From positions 62,001 to 126,000 of the forward strand of contig JARUXA010000007.1 of NCBI GenBank assembly GCA_030433805.1: a stretch of DNA of 64,000 bases, given 5' to 3'. This document shows, piece after piece, positions 47,642 to 57,379 of this stretch. A model generated the notes under the pieces. The model worked only from the letters and a program-made list of their open reading frames with translations. It was not told the origin of the DNA and did not search any database. Positions within the stretch are counted from its first letter, which is position 1. Each line of letters begins with the position of its first letter. Made by a program: the position numbers and the translations under genes. This DNA comes from Sphingomonas sp. PsM26. GTDB lineage: Bacteria > Pseudomonadota > Alphaproteobacteria > Sphingomonadales > Sphingomonadaceae.

Positions 47642-48349
47642 ATGCGTATGAAAGTCCTGTATCAAGATCAACGGTTTCGAGCGGGAGCCTCGCAAATTTC
47701 CGAACGCGGTTTCACTATTCTGGGCGTCTTCGAACCGATGTCCGGGCTGACGTCGATCATGGCGGAACTGTCCACGGTCGGACATATCGTATACTGTGCC
47801 GACACTATGGCGGAGGCGCTTGCGCATGCACGGCACCTGCCCGATCTCGTGGTCGTCGATCTGACGTTGCAGGGCAGCCCGTCCCCGGTCATCGAGGCCC
47901 TCCGCAGGTTGTCTCCGCCAGCAAGGCTTGTCCCTGTATTGGCATCCGCACCCATGACGACCGATCACGACAGCTTGATCGATGCTGTGTTGCCGGACCT
48001 TGCTGATTTGGCCGCTGTCATGGCGGCGATCGTGGCGTGGAGCCCGGTCGGATTGCTGGCGGGCATCACCCGCCTTGCCGAGGTGTTCGGCGCGGGCGAG
48101 ATCAACGCGCTCGCGGGGCGCTTCCAGATGCAACTGGTGGATGCGGTCGCCGCGCTGGATACTACCCCGGATCGGAGCGCTGCGCATCGGATCGCCGGGA
48201 TTGCCGGAACCCTGGGGTTCGCGCGTCTCGGTCAAAGCTGGCTGGCGGTATCGGAAGGTGATGGGACGATGTGCGAGGCCGCGCGCCGTGAAGCACGCGT
48301 CGCGATCTACACGCTCGCCCGGGCAGCGCACGCGCGCGGCGTTTACTAA
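47642..48349 (+). CDS. Hpt-domain protein with degenerate receiver
   Basis: This 235-residue protein has an N-terminal receiver-like domain (PDLVVVDLTLQGSP keeps an aspartate, but the acidic pair and the lysine of a true receiver are not evident) and a C-terminal histidine phosphotransfer domain (AAHRIAGIAGTLGFARLGQS, conserved His). ATG 47642 or 47648 keep the domain; an ATG at 47600 is possible. It diverges from a LuxR-type regulator and precedes the surface-protein genes, so it could relay phosphate for their control. A partner kinase is missing here. Confidence 0.75.
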   Translation: MRMKVLYQDQRFRAGASQISERGFTILGVFEPMSGLTSIMAELSTVGHIVYCADTMAEALAHARHLPDLVVVDLTLQGSPSPVIEALRRLSPPARLVPVLASAPMTTDHDSLIDAVLPDLADLAAVMAAIVAWSPVGLLAGITRLAEVFGAGEINALAGRFQMQLVDAVAALDTTPDRSAAHRIAGIAGTLGFARLGQSWLAVSEGDGTMCEAARREARVAIYTLARAAHARGVY

Positions 48350-48529
48350 ACCCTTACCGGCTGACGAAAGCTTGGGCCTGTCCGGACACGGCATCGTGAT
48401 CGAAAGGAATACCAAACCACTCCAACCCCTTAGACTTTGGTCGCAGATCGATATGGCGATCATCCACAAGTAGCATCCCGTTAACCCCACCCGGCTTGAG
48501 TGGCTTCACCGCAACGGTGGGTAACAAGC

Positions 48530-49492
48530 GTGCAAGCAGGGAATGGCAGCAACGGTGGGATTGGGCGCAAGGGGTCGCGTTGCATCACCGCGGCTGTCGC
48601 CTTGTTCGCTGCGTCGCCTGCGATCGCCGCGACACCGGCGGGCACGCCGATCGCCAACACCGCCACGATGACCCGCACCACCGATGGCGGTGTGGAGGCG
48701 CTCGCGTCCAACACCGTCACGTTGACCACCGCCGAAATCCTCGACGTGACGATCGCGGCCGACCGGGCGACGGCAACGGCGCGGAACGGCGAGACCGTGG
48801 CGATAGGCTTCGTCCTGACCAATACCGGCAACGGGCAGGAAGACTATCTCGTCACCATCGGCAGCGGCACGGCCGGGCTCTCGCTCGACCGTCTCGCAAT
48901 CGATAGCGACGGCGACGGAGTCTATCTCGCCGCGACCGACCAGACGCTTGCACCGGGCGCTGCGGTGCCGCTCGCGCCCGGTCAGACGATCCGCGTGTTC
49001 GCGCTGCTCGACGGCGCGCAGGTCACGGCGGCGACCGCCATCACGGCAGTTGCCACCGCGCGCACCGGCAGCGGTGCCGCGGGAACGGCTTACCCGAATG
49101 GCGGCGACGGGGGCGGCGATGCCGTCGTCGGTTCAACCGGGGCGACCGCGACTGCGACGACGCAGCTTGCCTTGACCACTGGCGTCCCCACGCTCGCCAA
49201 GACGCAAAGCGTACTCGCGCCGGATGGCAGCGCGCGCGCCATCCCCGGCGCGATCGTGACGTACCGGCTCGTCGCGAGCTTCCCCGGTGCGACGCGGGGC
49301 GTGGTGATCGACGACCCCGTCCCGACGGGCACCGCTTATGTCCCCGGCAGCTTGCGGCTCGACGATGCAGTGCTGTCCGACGCGAGCAACGACGACGCCG
49401 GCAGCGCGACCACCACCGCGATCCGCGTCGCGCTCGACGACGTCGCGACAGCGGGCAGCCGCAGCATCCAGTTCAGCGTGAAAATACAGTGA
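48530..49492 (+). CDS. Secreted DUF11-like protein, first of the surface-protein run
   Basis: This protein of about 320 residues has a signal region (RCITAAVALFAASPAIAA), followed by the motif PIANTATMTRTTDGG and SNTVTLTTAEILD, shared with two later proteins of the run. Then a beta-rich domain with DSDGDGVYLAATDQ and a DUF11-type end (PGAIVTYRLVASF, then DDPVPTGTAYVPGSLRLD). GTG 48530 has GGTGGG at good distance; GTG 48500 is an alternative. It ends 11 bases before the next gene. Such modules are found in secreted adhesive or structural surface proteins. Confidence 0.8.
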   Translation: MQAGNGSNGGIGRKGSRCITAAVALFAASPAIAATPAGTPIANTATMTRTTDGGVEALASNTVTLTTAEILDVTIAADRATATARNGETVAIGFVLTNTGNGQEDYLVTIGSGTAGLSLDRLAIDSDGDGVYLAATDQTLAPGAAVPLAPGQTIRVFALLDGAQVTAATAITAVATARTGSGAAGTAYPNGGDGGGDAVVGSTGATATATTQLALTTGVPTLAKTQSVLAPDGSARAIPGAIVTYRLVASFPGATRGVVIDDPVPTGTAYVPGSLRLDDAVLSDASNDDAGSATTTAIRVALDDVATAGSRSIQFSVKIQ

Positions 49493-49503
49493 GGAACATA
49501 CCG

Positions 49504-49977
49504 ATGTACAAATGCCTATGCGTGGTCGTCGTGGCCGCAGCGGTCCACGCTTCCCCCGCGCTCGCGGCGGGACCGTTGCAGGTCGAATCGCGCGTCCTGA
49601 CCGAACAGAAGACGCGCGCCGCAGACGGCACGGTCCGCGTCGCGCTCGTGCCGGCGCGCCGGGTCGTCCCCGGCGACCGCGTCACCTTCGTCCTGGCCTA
49701 TCGCAACACCGGCACGCAGCCGATCGGCAATGTCGTGCTCGATAACCCGGTTCCCAAGGGGATCGCATATCGTGCGCCCGCCGCCACCTCCGCCGCGCCC
49801 GACCTCTCGGTCGACGGCAAGACTTATGGGCCGCTCGCGAGCCTGCGCGTCGCCACCGCGACCGGCACGACGCGCGCCGCGACCCCGAACGATGTCACCC
49901 ACGTCCGGTGGCGGCTCGAGCGTCCGATCACGGCCGGTGCGCAGGGCCAACTCGCCTTCGATGCCGTCCTGCGATGA
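49504..49977 (+). CDS. Small secreted DUF11-like protein
   Basis: This 157-residue protein has a signal peptide (LCVVVVAAAVHASPALAA) and one DUF11-type Ig domain (PGDRVTFVLAYRNTGTQPIG, then NVVLDNPVPKGIAYRAP and WRLERPITAGAQGQLAF). DUF11 domains are found in long surface proteins, where they build stalks. Here a single domain is encoded alone, after a secreted relative and before another one. It is likely exported to periplasm or surface. The exact role is unknown. Confidence 0.85.
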   Translation: MYKCLCVVVVAAAVHASPALAAGPLQVESRVLTEQKTRAADGTVRVALVPARRVVPGDRVTFVLAYRNTGTQPIGNVVLDNPVPKGIAYRAPAATSAAPDLSVDGKTYGPLASLRVATATGTTRAATPNDVTHVRWRLERPITAGAQGQLAFDAVLR

Positions 49978-50021
49978 TCGACCATCACCAGAAAACACCG
50001 TGTAACCAGGGAGTATATAAC

Positions 50022-51146
50022 ATGTTTCGGAACAGGGTTCGAACCTTGCTGCTGACGGGATCGGCCGCCGTCGCCAGCATCGGGACCGCACAGGCGCAGA
50101 CCGCCGCGCAGAATACGACGGCGGGCACGAGCATCAGCAACACCGCGTCGGTAACCTATACCGTCAACGGCACCGCGCAGACGACCAATTCGACGACGGC
50201 GACCTTCGTGGTCGATCGCAAGGTCAACTTCACCGTCATCGCCGACCAGGGCGGGGCCAAGACGCAGGTCAATCTTGGCCAGACCGACGCCGTCACCAAG
50301 TTCAAGGTGACCAACACGACCAACGGCATTCAGGATTTCTTCCTCGATCCGGGCCAGTCGTTGATTGCCGACGGGCTGGTGACCGGAATCGACGATTTCG
50401 ACATGGGCAACCTGCGGGTGTTCGTCGATTCGAACAACAATGGCGTCTATGACCCTGGCGTCGATACCAGGGCCTATATCGATGAACTCGCGCCGGACGC
50501 GTCGATTGCGGTGTTTATCGTCGGCAACGTCCCCGGTTCGGGAACACTGAGCCAGGCGAACGTCAACCTGCAGGTGATCGCGGCGGCGGGCGGACAGGCC
50601 AACACGCGTGGTGAGATACTGTTGCCGACCGACCTTAATCTCGCCAACGCCGACAATACGGTCGACATCGTTTTTGCCGACGATGACAATGACGGGATCG
50701 GCGTCGATCTGCCGCGCAACGGCCAGGGTCGTGCCTATGCATCGTATGAGATCGGCACGCGCAACGTCGCGCTGACGGTAACGAAGTCCGCGCTTGTCCT
50801 GTCGGACGGCGTGAACACGCTCAACCCCAAGTCGCTGCCCGGCGCGACGGTGCAATATTGCCTGCTCGTCCGCAACGCCACGCTTACTGCATCGGCAAAC
50901 GGCGTCCAACTGAACGACGTGGTCCCCGCGAACACCACCTATGTGCCCGGCTCGATCACGATCGGCGCGCCGGGCGGAAGTTGCGTGCTGCTCGGCTCGA
51001 CCGAAGATGACGATGCCGACGACGCGACCGAGACCGACGGCGTCACCGCGTCGTTCAACAGCACCAACCGCAACATGAACGCCATCCTCGGCACCGTCGG
51101 CGGCGGCGGGGTGACTGCGGTCGCGTTCAAGGTGACGATCAACTAG
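50022..51146 (+). CDS. Secreted protein with NTA motif and DUF11-like end
   Basis: This 374-residue protein has a signal peptide (TLLLTGSAAVASIGTAQAQ), then the motif SISNTASVTYTVNG, as in the gene at 48530. DNNGVYDPG-like (VFVDSNNNGVYDPGVDTRAY) and FADDDNDGIGVDLP are calcium-binding-style acidic loops. A DUF11-type segment (PGATVQYCLLVRNATL, then NDVVPANTTYVPGSITIG) ends it. It has the same build as the 48530 protein, suggesting duplication. A 44-base gap to the previous gene holds its ribosome site. Confidence 0.85.
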   Translation: MFRNRVRTLLLTGSAAVASIGTAQAQTAAQNTTAGTSISNTASVTYTVNGTAQTTNSTTATFVVDRKVNFTVIADQGGAKTQVNLGQTDAVTKFKVTNTTNGIQDFFLDPGQSLIADGLVTGIDDFDMGNLRVFVDSNNNGVYDPGVDTRAYIDELAPDASIAVFIVGNVPGSGTLSQANVNLQVIAAAGGQANTRGEILLPTDLNLANADNTVDIVFADDDNDGIGVDLPRNGQGRAYASYEIGTRNVALTVTKSALVLSDGVNTLNPKSLPGATVQYCLLVRNATLTASANGVQLNDVVPANTTYVPGSITIGAPGGSCVLLGSTEDDDADDATETDGVTASFNSTNRNMNAILGTVGGGGVTAVAFKVTIN

Positions 51147-51221
51147 CCGCCCTCGCGCCCACCACTACAGGAGAAGTGTCCCTCCGGCGCGCGAAACCCG
51201 CGCGCCGGGGAACGCCCCGCC

Positions 51222-54200
51222 ATGTCCAGATTCAGGCATATCGCGCATCTTGGCGCCCTCGTCGGGCTTGCCGCCGCCGTCTCCATGACGGCGGCCCCCG
51301 GCGTTGCGGCGGAGGTGGCGCGCATTGCCAATACGGCGACGCTCGGCTTCGATGCCTCGAGCGGCCGACAATCGGTTTCCTCCAATACCGTGACGCTCGA
51401 CGTCACCCGCACCAAGCGCCCGACGACGCTCAGTTTCCGCCTGTTGCCCGTGGGGTATCAGTTGACCGGGCTGAAGTGCGAGACGAACCCGATCAAGTTC
51501 ACGCCCGCATCAATCGACGCTGCGACCTTGGCGAGTGCGCCGAAAGTGGCTGCGATCGACGTGACCTCGCCGTTGATCCTGGTGCTCGATAATGTGGGTG
51601 GGAACCGCGACCCCAAAGTCCGCGAGACTTCGCATATCGCGGTTACGACATCGACCACGCGAGGCGAGATCGATCTGCTTGAAACCGGGGTCGACACCGG
51701 CGTGTTCGCGGGCGGGGTCCCCGAACGCGGTGGCGGCACCGACGAAACCGCGGCATGCGATGTGACGCGCGGGCGCGGCGCAAATTTCACGCTGTCGTTC
51801 ACCGAGGATGAGTTCAGCCTGCCGTCCACCGCGTCGATCCTGGTCGACCCGGCAGGCTATGTATTCGATTCGGGTACGGGTGCACTGGTCGACGGCGCGA
51901 TCGTCTCGCTGCTCGACGACAATGACCAGCCTGCAGAGGTGTTCGGCGACGACGGGGTCAGCCGGTATCCGTCGACCGTCGTCAGCGGCGGGGAGACGAC
52001 CGACGCCAGCGGGCGCGTCTATGATTTTCCGCAGGGGAATTATCGCTTCCCGTTCGTCGCGCCGGGCGTGTTCCACCTGCGGATCGTGCCCCCGGGCGAT
52101 TATACCGCGCCGACGACGCGGTCGCTGACTGATCTGACCGCCTTGCGCGACCCCTCGGGCGTGCCGTTCATCCTCAACGATGCCTCGTTCGGCAAACGCT
52201 TCACGATCGACACGCCCAACCCCTTCTATTCCGACATTCCGCTAGACAGCGCCGGGGCTAGCAAGCTGCTGCTCGCCAAGACCGCCTCGGTGCGCGAGGC
52301 GTCGCCGGGGGATTTCGTGCAATATCTGGTGAGCGTGACCAACCGTGGCACCGACACCGCGCGCAACGTCCACCTGACTGATATCCTACCCCCCGGCCTG
52401 CGCTACGAACGCGGGTCGACGCGCGGCGCAAGCGAGGCCGTGCCTGCCGCCGATGGTCGCACGCTCGACTTCACGGTCCCGCCGATCCCCGTCGGGCAGC
52501 GCGTCGACATCCGCTACGTCGTTTCGATCGCGCCGGGCGCACCCACCGGAGAGGCGCTCAACCGGGTCCTCGCGTCCGGCAGTGCAGGCGCGACGAGCAA
52601 CGAGGCCGCGGCTTCGGTGCGGATCACGCCGTTGCTGTTCACCAGTGGCTTTACGCTGATCGGGCGCGTGACCGAGGGCGGATGCGGGGATCCCGACAGC
52701 GGGCGTATCGGCATTCGCGGCATCCGGCTGGTGCTCGAGGACGGCACCTTCGTCGTCACCGACAAGGACGGTTATTATCACGTCGAAGGCATTCGCCCGG
52801 GCCGGCATGTCGTCCAGCTCGACACCAACAGCCTGCCGGCCTCGCACGAGCCCGTCGCCTGCGACAGCGACACGCGCACCGCTGGCAGCGCGATCTCCCG
52901 CTTCGTCGAGGCCGAGGGCGGATTGCTCAAGCGCGTCGATTTCCAGCTGCGCCCTACGGGCGTGAAGGCCGCCGCCGCCGATGTGCTCCCGATCACGGTG
53001 GCGAGCGACAGCGTCGCGGCGGGCGACCGCGACTGGGTGACCGGCCAGACCGTGGGGACCGAGATCCTGTTCCCGACCGCGGACACCAACCCGCGTGCGC
53101 CGGTGACGCGTGTCGCGATCAAGCACCTTCCCGGTCAGCGCGTTGCGCTGAGCGTCAACGGGACACTCTCCGAAGTCCTCAATTTCGACACGACCGAGAC
53201 CAGCCCCGACAAGACCGTCGCGGTGTCGCGCTGGTCGGGGATCGGGCTCAAGGACGGCGACAACCGGATCGTGGCGCGCGTGCTCGATGACTCGGGGCGG
53301 CTCGTCACCACGTTGGAACGCACGGTCCATTCGTCGACCGCAGCGATCCGCGCGACCTATGCCGCCGAGCAGAGCCGACTGGTTGCTGACGGGCTGACGC
53401 GTCCGCTGATCGCGGTGCGCGTGACCGATCGCGACGGCCGCCCGGTGCGCGACGGCACGCTGGTGCCGTTCACGGTCGACCAGCCGTACGGCGCCGCGAT
53501 CGACGTTGAACTCGCGCAGCAGCGCCCGCTCGAAGGCCGTGGCCGAGCTGCCGCGACCGCGCGCGTCACCGGCGACGACGGGCTCGCGTTCATCGCGCTC
53601 GAACCGACGACGCAGGCGGGGGCGGTGCATGTCTCGGTCACGCTGGCCGAAAAGGACCAGACCCACACCAGCGACATCCGCGCCTGGCTGGCGGGCGCGG
53701 CGCGTGACTGGATGGTGGTCGGCTTCGGGGCGGGGACGCTCGGCTACGACACGCTCAAGACGCGCAGCCGGGCGCTCCCGCGCGGGATGCGGGGCGGGGT
53801 CGTCAGCGACGGGCAGCTTGCCTTTTATGCCAAGGGGCGGATCAAGGGCTCGTGGCTCGCGACGATCGCTTATGACAGCGACCGTTCGATCGACCGGAGC
53901 CGCGGGCTGCTCGGCACGATCGACCCGGATCGCTATTACACCGTCTATGGCGACGGCTCGCAGCAGGGCTATGACGCCGCGACCCAACGCAAGCTGTACC
54001 TGCGACTGGAACGCCGCAACCTCTACGCAATGCTCGGCGATTTCGAGACCGGGCTGACCGACACGCAGCTCACGCGCTACAGCCGCACGCTTAACGGCCT
54101 GAAGGCCGAATATCAGGGCAATCGCATCCTGTTCAGCGCGTTCGCGGCGAACACCGATCAACTGTATGCGCGCGACGAAATCCAGGGCAACGGCCTGTCC

Positions 54201-56261
54201 GGCCCGTACCGCCTGTCGGGGCGCGACATCGTCCCCAACAGCGACAAGCTCCGGCTCGAGACTCGCGACCGGATTCGGCCCGAGCTGATCCTGTCGGCCA
54301 AGCAGATGACCCGCCACATCGATTACGACATCGAAGCGAGCGCGGGCACGATCCGCTTCCGCGAACCCGTGCTGGGGCGCGACGCCGCGAACAACCCGGT
54401 GTTCATCGTCGTTGATTACGAAACCGAAGGCCGCACGCGGCAGCTCACGACGGGGGGGCGCGCGGCGATCCGGCTGGCCAAGGGCCGCGCGCAGCTTGGC
54501 GCGAGCGTGCTGCGCGACGAAACCGCGGGCAATGGCACGGTCGCCGGGATCGACCTCAAGGCCAAGCCGACCGCCAACAGCGAAATCCGCGGCGAAGTCG
54601 CGACCGGTGGCAGGCTCGGGATCGGCAGCGGTCGCGCGTGGCTCGCCGAGGGCGAAGTGCATATCCGCCGCGCCGATGTGCTGGTTTATGGCCGCAGCCA
54701 GGATCGCGGGTTCGGCCTGGGGCAGCAGAACGTCGTCGAGGCGGGGACACGCAAGTTCGGGATCGACGGGCGCGTCGCACTCGCTGACAAGCTTGCGATG
54801 ACGCTGACCGCGTGGACCGCGGCGCAGCTCGACGCCCCTGGCGCACGCACCGCTGCCGAGACGCGGCTCGAATATCGCCGGACGCACGGCACGCTGTTCG
54901 TCGGCGGGACCTATGCGGATGACCGCGGGATCGACGGGCAGGCACGGCATTCGCGGCTGCTGACGCTCGGCGGGACGCAGGACTTGTTCGACGGCAAGCT
55001 GGTGCTCGGTGCGCAGGCGCAGGTGGCCCCGGGCGGCGACAAGGAAAGCGTCGACTTCCCGCTGCGCCAGCAACTTACCGCTGCGCTGCGCGTGCGCGAG
55101 GGCATTCGCCTGCTCGCGGGCTATGAGATTTCGCAAGGCCGTGATTTCACCGCAAACACCGCACGCGTCGGGTTTGACGTCGCCCCCTGGTCGGGTGCCA
55201 AGCTGATGAGTACGCTCAACCAGCAAGCGGCAAGCCAGGCAGAGCTCCCGGTCGGCAACACCGCGTCGACCGGCGGCGAGAACGGCCAGCGGACCTATGC
55301 GCAATATGGCCTCAACCAGTCGATCAAGTTCGGCAAGCGCTGGAACATGGACCTGACGCTTGACGCTAACAGCACACTGCGTGGGCGGGTACCGACCGGC
55401 GCGTTGGTCAACGCCTTCGCGAGCACCGCGAACACCCCGATTGCCGGGCAGTACGGCAATGACGGCGATTATGTCGCGGCGACGATCGGTGCGGGCTATC
55501 GCGCCGAGCGCTGGTCGTGGAACGGCCGCGTCGAATATCGCCGGTCGGACCAGAGCAATCGCTGGACGCTCAACACCGACGCGCTGCGCTCGCTCGGCCA
55601 GGGCCGGACGCTGGCGGCAAGCGTGCGCTATTCGGACCTGACCGACACACGTGGCGCGCGCGCCGCCTTCGGTACCGCCGACCTCGCGCTTGCGCTGCGT
55701 CCGCAGGACAGCCGCTGGTCGCTGCTCGAACGTCTGCAGGTTCGCAACGAACAGGCCGATGCCGGGATCACCGGCACCAACGTCATCGGCGTGCCCGCGT
55801 TTGGCGGCGGCTTTCAGTCGACGCTGCGGCTGATCAACAACGTCGCGGTCAATTACCGCACCGGGCCGGAAGGCGCGGGTCATGGGTTCGAGACAACGGT
55901 CTATTATGGCGCAAAGTGGGTGCGGGGATCGTTCGGCGACGATGATTACACTGGCTATATCGACGTGATCGGCTTCGATCTGCGCCGCGATGTCGGTCGA
56001 CGGTTCGACATCGGAGTGCAGGGTTCGGTGCAGCACGCCTGGGGCCGCGGCAGTGTGGCGTTCAGCGGCGGCCCGTCCGCCGGCGTATCGCCTGCGCAGA
56101 ACGTGTGGATCTCGGTCGGTTACAACATCACGGGTTATCGCGACCGCGACTTCGAGGCGGATCGCTACACCCGCTCGGGCGCGTACGTCACCGCGCGGCT
56201 CAAGTTCGACCAATGGTCGCTCGGGCGTGCCGGCCGCACGATCTTCGGGGGCGCGAAGTGA
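51222..56261 (+). CDS. Large surface protein with DUF11, regulatory-like and outer-membrane barrel domains
   Basis: This 1679-residue protein begins with a signal region and IANTATLGFDASSG, the motif shared in the run. Domains: a long N-part (30-340), DUF11 (about 346-470: PGDFVQYLVSVTNRGTD, LTDILPPGLRYERGS), a carboxypeptidase-regulatory/SdrD_B-like domain (about 476-560: EDGTFVVTDKDGYYHVEGI), an Ig/Big-like domain (about 706-820), and from about 829 a region with alternating short amphipathic strands and LGDFETGLTDTQLTRY-type turns, which I take as an outer-membrane barrel. It probably anchors or exports the smaller DUF11 proteins. No known family was named with certainty. Confidence 0.8.
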   Translation: MSRFRHIAHLGALVGLAAAVSMTAAPGVAAEVARIANTATLGFDASSGRQSVSSNTVTLDVTRTKRPTTLSFRLLPVGYQLTGLKCETNPIKFTPASIDAATLASAPKVAAIDVTSPLILVLDNVGGNRDPKVRETSHIAVTTSTTRGEIDLLETGVDTGVFAGGVPERGGGTDETAACDVTRGRGANFTLSFTEDEFSLPSTASILVDPAGYVFDSGTGALVDGAIVSLLDDNDQPAEVFGDDGVSRYPSTVVSGGETTDASGRVYDFPQGNYRFPFVAPGVFHLRIVPPGDYTAPTTRSLTDLTALRDPSGVPFILNDASFGKRFTIDTPNPFYSDIPLDSAGASKLLLAKTASVREASPGDFVQYLVSVTNRGTDTARNVHLTDILPPGLRYERGSTRGASEAVPAADGRTLDFTVPPIPVGQRVDIRYVVSIAPGAPTGEALNRVLASGSAGATSNEAAASVRITPLLFTSGFTLIGRVTEGGCGDPDSGRIGIRGIRLVLEDGTFVVTDKDGYYHVEGIRPGRHVVQLDTNSLPASHEPVACDSDTRTAGSAISRFVEAEGGLLKRVDFQLRPTGVKAAAADVLPITVASDSVAAGDRDWVTGQTVGTEILFPTADTNPRAPVTRVAIKHLPGQRVALSVNGTLSEVLNFDTTETSPDKTVAVSRWSGIGLKDGDNRIVARVLDDSGRLVTTLERTVHSSTAAIRATYAAEQSRLVADGLTRPLIAVRVTDRDGRPVRDGTLVPFTVDQPYGAAIDVELAQQRPLEGRGRAAATARVTGDDGLAFIALEPTTQAGAVHVSVTLAEKDQTHTSDIRAWLAGAARDWMVVGFGAGTLGYDTLKTRSRALPRGMRGGVVSDGQLAFYAKGRIKGSWLATIAYDSDRSIDRSRGLLGTIDPDRYYTVYGDGSQQGYDAATQRKLYLRLERRNLYAMLGDFETGLTDTQLTRYSRTLNGLKAEYQGNRILFSAFAANTDQLYARDEIQGNGLSGPYRLSGRDIVPNSDKLRLETRDRIRPELILSAKQMTRHIDYDIEASAGTIRFREPVLGRDAANNPVFIVVDYETEGRTRQLTTGGRAAIRLAKGRAQLGASVLRDETAGNGTVAGIDLKAKPTANSEIRGEVATGGRLGIGSGRAWLAEGEVHIRRADVLVYGRSQDRGFGLGQQNVVEAGTRKFGIDGRVALADKLAMTLTAWTAAQLDAPGARTAAETRLEYRRTHGTLFVGGTYADDRGIDGQARHSRLLTLGGTQDLFDGKLVLGAQAQVAPGGDKESVDFPLRQQLTAALRVREGIRLLAGYEISQGRDFTANTARVGFDVAPWSGAKLMSTLNQQAASQAELPVGNTASTGGENGQRTYAQYGLNQSIKFGKRWNMDLTLDANSTLRGRVPTGALVNAFASTANTPIAGQYGNDGDYVAATIGAGYRAERWSWNGRVEYRRSDQSNRWTLNTDALRSLGQGRTLAASVRYSDLTDTRGARAAFGTADLALALRPQDSRWSLLERLQVRNEQADAGITGTNVIGVPAFGGGFQSTLRLINNVAVNYRTGPEGAGHGFETTVYYGAKWVRGSFGDDDYTGYIDVIGFDLRRDVGRRFDIGVQGSVQHAWGRGSVAFSGGPSAGVSPAQNVWISVGYNITGYRDRDFEADRYTRSGAYVTARLKFDQWSLGRAGRTIFGGAK

Positions 56262-56791
56262 TGTGGCGGACAATCCTTGTGGTGGCGGGGCTGGGGATCA
56301 CGGTGCTTCCGCAGGCGGGCGGTGCCGACCCGCTGACCGTGACCAAGACTGCGCTGGTCGTCGCGGATCAGGTCAACCTTGCCGCTCCCAAGGCGCTCCC
56401 GGGGGCGACGGTCGACTATCGTGTGCTGTTCACCAACCCGACCGCCAATTTGCTGACCCCGGTGCGCAACATCAGTGTCGAGGACGTGTTGCCGACACGC
56501 GTCGTGCTGCGGGTCGCGGATCTTGCGGCGGCGGGGAAGGGGCCGGTCGAGTTCCTCGACGGCAGTCTGCTCGGGCTCGGGTTGCTGGGCAGCGGGCTGA
56601 CGTGCGGTTTCACGTCCTATGCCAGCACGACCGACTGCATCGACTTCTTCGACGGCACGAGCTGGACCTACGTGCCGACCCCCGATGCCGACGGCTACGA
56701 CGCGCGGGTCCGTGCGATCCGGGTCAAACCGGTTACGACCTTCACAACCAACGGCTCCTTCCAGATCCGCTACAGGGTAAAGATCCGATGA
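56261..56791 (+). CDS. Small secreted DUF11-like protein, last of the run
   Basis: This 176-residue protein has a signal peptide (WRTILVVAGLGITVLPQAGG) and one DUF11-type domain (LPGATVDYRVLFTNPTANLL, then SVEDVLPTRVVLRVADLAAA). The start ATG shares one base with the stop of the barrel gene (TGATG), so translation is coupled. Two cysteines (LTCGF and TDCIDF) may form a disulfide. Its end overlaps the PilZ gene by 4 bases. Confidence 0.85.
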   Translation: MWRTILVVAGLGITVLPQAGGADPLTVTKTALVVADQVNLAAPKALPGATVDYRVLFTNPTANLLTPVRNISVEDVLPTRVVLRVADLAAAGKGPVEFLDGSLLGLGLLGSGLTCGFTSYASTTDCIDFFDGTSWTYVPTPDADGYDARVRAIRVKPVTTFTTNGSFQIRYRVKIR

Positions 56792-57378
56792 CCTACATGG
56801 CTCCCATCGTCCCACCGCATCGTCTGGTCGAGCGCCGCGAGGACGAGCGATATCGTCGCGTGCTGGCTACGGGCAAGCTGATCCTGGGTAATTGCGAGAT
56901 GTTCTGCTTCGTCCGTGACCTCTCCACACGCGGTGCCAAGATCGAGACGCTGACCGTGCCCGTGATCGGGCAGCAGCTTGTCTTCGAGATGCGCGGGCTC
57001 GGGCCGTGCTCGGCGCGCGTGGTGTGGAATCGGGAGCATCTCGTCGGGCTGGCGTTCGATAGCCCGCAGGATCTAGGTGCGATCTCGGATCGCGGGACGC
57101 GGCAAGGCTATTGTGCCCGCGCACCGCGCTTTGCGACCGATCGGCTGGCGCAGTTGCGGATCGGGGGATCGACGGTCGCGGTCGAACTGGTCGATCTCAG
57201 CGCAGGCGGCGCGCGATTGCGCGGCGCGGGCGCGCCGCGGATGGACACTGCCGCGTCGCTGATCATCGACCGGATCGCACCGCGCGCCGGCTTTGTTCGG
57301 TGGGCGCGCGATGGGGACATCGGTTTCCAGTTCACCCCGATCTTGGATTTGCCGACGCTGATGCAGATCCTGCGCTGA
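56788..57378 (+). CDS. Tandem PilZ domain protein
   Basis: This 196-residue cytoplasmic protein has two PilZ-like halves. The first has the c-di-GMP signature (VERREDERYRR and DLSTRGAKIE), the second a shorter form (RAPRFATDRLAQLRI and DLSAGGARLRG). PilZ proteins bind c-di-GMP and control surface polymer, adhesion or motility. The gene overlaps the DUF11 gene by 4 bases and lies one base from the convergent RidA gene, so it belongs to the surface-protein run and suggests c-di-GMP control of it. Confidence 0.88.
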   Translation: MTYMAPIVPPHRLVERREDERYRRVLATGKLILGNCEMFCFVRDLSTRGAKIETLTVPVIGQQLVFEMRGLGPCSARVVWNREHLVGLAFDSPQDLGAISDRGTRQGYCARAPRFATDRLAQLRIGGSTVAVELVDLSAGGARLRGAGAPRMDTAASLIIDRIAPRAGFVRWARDGDIGFQFTPILDLPTLMQILR

Positions 57379-57379
57379 G

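Noticed and set aside
52386..56273. A 1295-codon frame antisense to the large surface protein
   Set aside because: Low-complexity Arg/Ala composition and no ribosome site or motif; the sense frame has signal peptide and domains.
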